A DNA stretch of 64,000 bases, taken from the NCBI GenBank assembly GCA_947846985.1, contig CANTUZ010000004.1, positions 80,825,159 through 80,889,158 on the forward strand, written 5' to 3'. Both the position numbers and the translations under genes were made by a program. Position 1 is the first letter of the stretch, and the number at the start of each line of letters is the position of its first letter. Source of the DNA: Fratercula arctica. Its lineage: Eukaryota > Chordata > Aves > Charadriiformes > Alcidae. A model generated the notes under the pieces. That model searched no databases. It worked only from the letters and a program-made list of their open reading frames with translations, and was not told the DNA's origin. Positions 61,016 through 64,000 of this stretch are shown here, one piece after another.

Positions 61016-62100
61016 CCAACACCCTAAGCAGGGGACTGGTCTTTTAGGGCAACACAGGTTTCATTGAGAGGTATTTCAAAAAAACCCCAAAGCCCTCCAT
61101 GCTGTCTGCTGCTTTTCCAAAGGGCACGTTTTCTTGGATACCTGCCCCAAAAGTCCGGCACAGCGTTACCTACCTTAAAGAAAACCATGAAGAAAAAAAA
61201 GAAAAAAAGGCGCTTTCTTCAAGGGGAGTTTGATGTGCGGCTTCGCCGGCTCTGTCATTTTTCTTGTCTCTCTTCATAATCCCTACGTAACCCAGAAACG
61301 GGCAGTAAAAAAGGGAGACCCTCTGCTTGTTTAATTACTTCCTGAAATTTTGACAACTGCTACTTCGGCCTCATTGGATAATCTACTTTTAAATTGCCTG
61401 GTCTTTCAAAGACAGCGTAATTATTTGAGCACACTTACTTCCCCAGCTATACATCATGCCTATCAAAATTAAATGCTTCCAACATACCATTGCAGTGTTT
61501 TACCGTCTCACTTCTGTACTACATTGAACAGTAAATTGATCCCCTACTTCCTTTTTAACAAATTTTCCTACCTTTCGCAGTCACGCAGAGTTCCAAGTTG
61601 GATCTTTTTTTTTTTTCCCCTGATGAGGGAATAAAGTTATTTAAAGAATGCCAGCGAGATTTACAAAACGCAAAGCTGAGCGGCAACGTTTGTGATGTTG
61701 AAAAGTTATTTCCTTTATTTCTGGTTAAAAAAAAAAAAAGGGCTATTTCATGAATACAACATGAATCTTACAAAATCCGTAAGCAGATGTAACTTCACGA
61801 GTGTACAGCTTCGCTCTAGGTGTAACCAGAATAATAAATGTTGCCTTGAAAGAATACGTGTCATTTTCCTCTGAAATTTTGTGAAGTTGTTTTTTTTTTT
61901 TTTTCCCCCCTCTAAACAATAAAACGATTTCCAAAAATGAAGAATAAACAATTTGGCGTACTCTTTTAGCTGCTGATTCCCCTGGCATTGCAACGGGCGA
62001 GCGCGTCCATTTTTAGAAATATTTAGAAATATTATTTTGTTCCGCTTCTCTGCCACCAGAAAACCAAAACCGCCCTTGACGATACGTATTGATCCGTCAC
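61016..62100. other. Intergenic DNA, possibly conserved
   Basis: A/T-balanced unique sequence. The stretch 61310-61570 is free of repeats and homopolymers and has the look of conserved noncoding DNA, but I cannot test this. Short A- and T-runs occur around 61195, 61603, 61729 and 61890. Confidence 0.4.
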
Positions 62101-62640
62101 CAAAATGAGCACGAAGCGCATATTCGGGGGCCCGTGGCTGCAGCGGGGGGGGGGGGGGGGGAGTGTTTTTCAAAGGGAAAGGTCTCCCCAGGCAGCACGG
62201 GGGGGGCGGGGGGGGGGTTTCCTGGGGAGGAACGGGAGGCTACAAGCACGAACGCAGCCCTCGGCATCGCTCCTCGGCATCGCTCCTCGGCATCGCTCCT
62301 CGGCATTCCCCTCGCGGGATACGCGGGATCGGAGGGCGGGTTGTTGGGTTTTGTTTTTTTTTTTTTTTGTTTGCTCGCAGCGGGAACGCGTCGCCGAGCC
62401 CCATTTTTGGCGGCGAGGTTGGGGGGGGGTTTGTTTGCAGGAGCGCAGGCGGGTGGGCGCGGGTGGAAGAGGCAGCACATGTGCGCGTTGGCGTGCGTGC
62501 GAGCCAACGGAGCGTCTCCAGCACATCTGCGGGTCAACCCAGCCCCAGCAAAGCCGAACGCAAAGGAGGTAGAGGAACGGCACGGAAAAAAAAGGAAAAT
62601 GAACTGAACCCCCCCCCCCCCCCCCCCCCGCCTCGGTTCT
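62100..62640. promoter_or_regulatory. CpG-rich patch with G-runs (possible CpG island)
   Basis: High CpG content from about 62100 to 62580, including ACGCGGGATCGG and GGGAACGCGTCGCC. It includes G-runs (62144-62161), a 13-bp tandem repeat and a terminal C-run (62611-62630). Several frames of 140-170 codons overlap on both strands, which argues against any one being real. Confidence 0.35.
62258..62308. repeat. 13-bp tandem repeat, about 3.5 copies
   Basis: Unit CCTCGGCATCGCT repeated three times with a partial fourth copy; each copy has two CpGs. Confidence 0.93.
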
Positions 62641-64000
62641 AAATCATCACAAAGACTGCAATATCCTGTTATCTATCGGAGTAACATCATATACAAAATA
62701 AAGAAACAAATGTTGCCCTTCTGTGACGGGAGATAATAAAAGATTGATTCATTAAAAAGAAAGAAAGAAAGAAGGAAAAAAAAAAAAAACCAAGATAAGA
62801 AATATGTTGTTTTAAACTCTACTCAAGAAAAGCGCAGGCTGACATAACTTTCAAGCAGCCCAAATTTCTTCATATTGGCTGTTCCTGATGTCTCGCGGAG
62901 CAAACGGCACAGACGGGAGATGAAAGACGAGCCAGAGCCATTGGATGGCCCGTTGCCACAAACCTGTTTCTAAACCACGCTATTGACCCAGCGGAGAAGA
63001 GCTTTCTACGCCGGTCGGCATTTATTTGTTCCTACTACGGACCTAAAAAGGGCTAAAAAACACTGACTGAATGTGTTCTTGGGGAGTCGATAACAAACGC
63101 TTCTCACCCTAAAGGGAGAGCACCGCTCACCGGGGATTAGTGTTGATTTAAAACATCTATCCAGAATGCCTCTGTACTTCTGCAGTTATGACTACCTAAT
63201 GGCAATTAGATAGGTATTAGGACAGCAAGAGTGTCAAGTTATAACATTACGTGATAAGAAAATAGTGACACCACTTCAGACACCAGCATTTTTTAATTTA
63301 ATGTTAAAGAATTACAACCCGTTGCCTACCTGTTTCTAAATTTCTTATTCCGGATTTCATTGATTCACCAAATCAAGTTTCATCCTCTCTCGTACCCTAA
63401 ACACGCTTACAGGTTCAGGAAATATTCAAAATGGCAAATCTTATTAGAACTTATGAAACCTTTGCAGAAATAACATACAAAATAACAAATAGTATGCATA
63501 AATAATTCCTACCCCTTCCCCTCCTACAGGATCAAGGCACAACAATGCATGAAACGCGAAAACTGACACCCAAGAAAACATTTTGGCACGATCTACGGAG
63601 CTCCCAAGGACAGGCTCAAGGCCAGGAATCTTTGCAAGCTTGGCGAAAAAGTGCCATTAATCAACTCCGTGTACGTTAAGAAACGTTACAGGTTGAGGCG
63701 GCCGAGCAAAAGCAGAGTCTGTGCCTATAGCCGGGCTCCGAGGATCTGGTTTCCCCCCTTCGGCCAGCGGTTCCCACTGGTGCCCACGGGAAGTGTCCCG
63801 CACTTCTGGAAATCACGGGACTTGGCAATCTGTTGAGTAAGGAGTTTGTTAGGCAGGAGGCATGTTAAAGGGAGGGAACAACCCCCCAGATCCAGAGACC
63901 CCAGGCCTTTCGGCGTCCTGGGGCTGCTGCCACCCGTTGTTGGTGGCAGTTTTCCTGTGGGTGGCCCAGGAACAGCTTTAGCTCTTACCCGGGGTTCAAG
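62641..64000. other. Intergenic DNA to window end
   Basis: Unique sequence with a short AAAG repeat (62756-62772) and poly-A (62778-62790). Nothing else recognised. In vertebrate gene order HAND2 lies further in this direction, so distal enhancers are conceivable. Confidence 0.45.

Noticed and set aside
60392..61047. Phe/Ser-rich and Lys/Glu-rich long frames
   Set aside because: Both strands of an A/G tract; pure composition effects.
62089..62642. Overlapping frames of 137-172 codons in a CpG-rich patch
   Set aside because: Six comparable frames on both strands, with G- and C-run residues; none shows a domain or splice structure.

Overview
The window looks like bird nuclear DNA. It carries several CR1 LINE fragments of avian type, a solo LTR with a 6-bp target duplication, a GC-rich divergent promoter, and two multi-exon vertebrate genes with GT-AG introns. 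I recognise the genes by family sequence: CEP44 (minus strand, coding exons 17022 down to 5737) and FBXO8 (plus strand, coding exons 25285 to 37969). From memory, these two genes are also head-to-head neighbours on human 4q34, which supports the calls. All exon phases join cleanly: CEP44 gives 402 residues plus stop from 11 coding exons, and FBXO8 gives 319 residues plus stop from 5 coding exons. The species cannot be told from the sequence alone.

Layout: 1-5590 is gene-free DNA beyond the CEP44 3' end. 5600-20240 is CEP44. 20140-20830 is the shared CpG island and divergent promoter, with a perfect CRE palindrome at 20250-20257. 20290-38545 is FBXO8. 38550-47300 is unique intergenic DNA with three CR1 fragments near 43.0-44.3 kb. 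47.3-55.2 kb is a dense cluster of low-complexity and tandem DNA: a CT-rich minisatellite with a 98-bp higher-order unit, poly-G, CTTT/CCTT, a GGCA-type minisatellite, an uninterrupted purine tract of about 430 nt, GGAC-type repeats, an A/C-only tract of about 850 nt and poly-T. It also includes a CpG-rich patch at about 51.6-52.6 kb. 55.2-64 kb is intergenic, with a 132-bp tandem duplication, two CR1 fragments, a solo ERV LTR with target-site duplication (58299-58708), a purine-rich tract and another CpG-rich patch near 62.1-62.6 kb.

Function: FBXO8 is an F-box protein with a Sec7-like domain (SCF ubiquitin ligase adaptor linked to ARF6). CEP44 is a centrosomal/centriolar protein. They probably share a promoter but not a pathway. 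Nearly all long open frames outside the exons are artefacts of repeats or CR1. I found no convincing undescribed gene system. The most unusual content is the strand-asymmetric repeat cluster and the 43-bp minisatellite beside the promoter.
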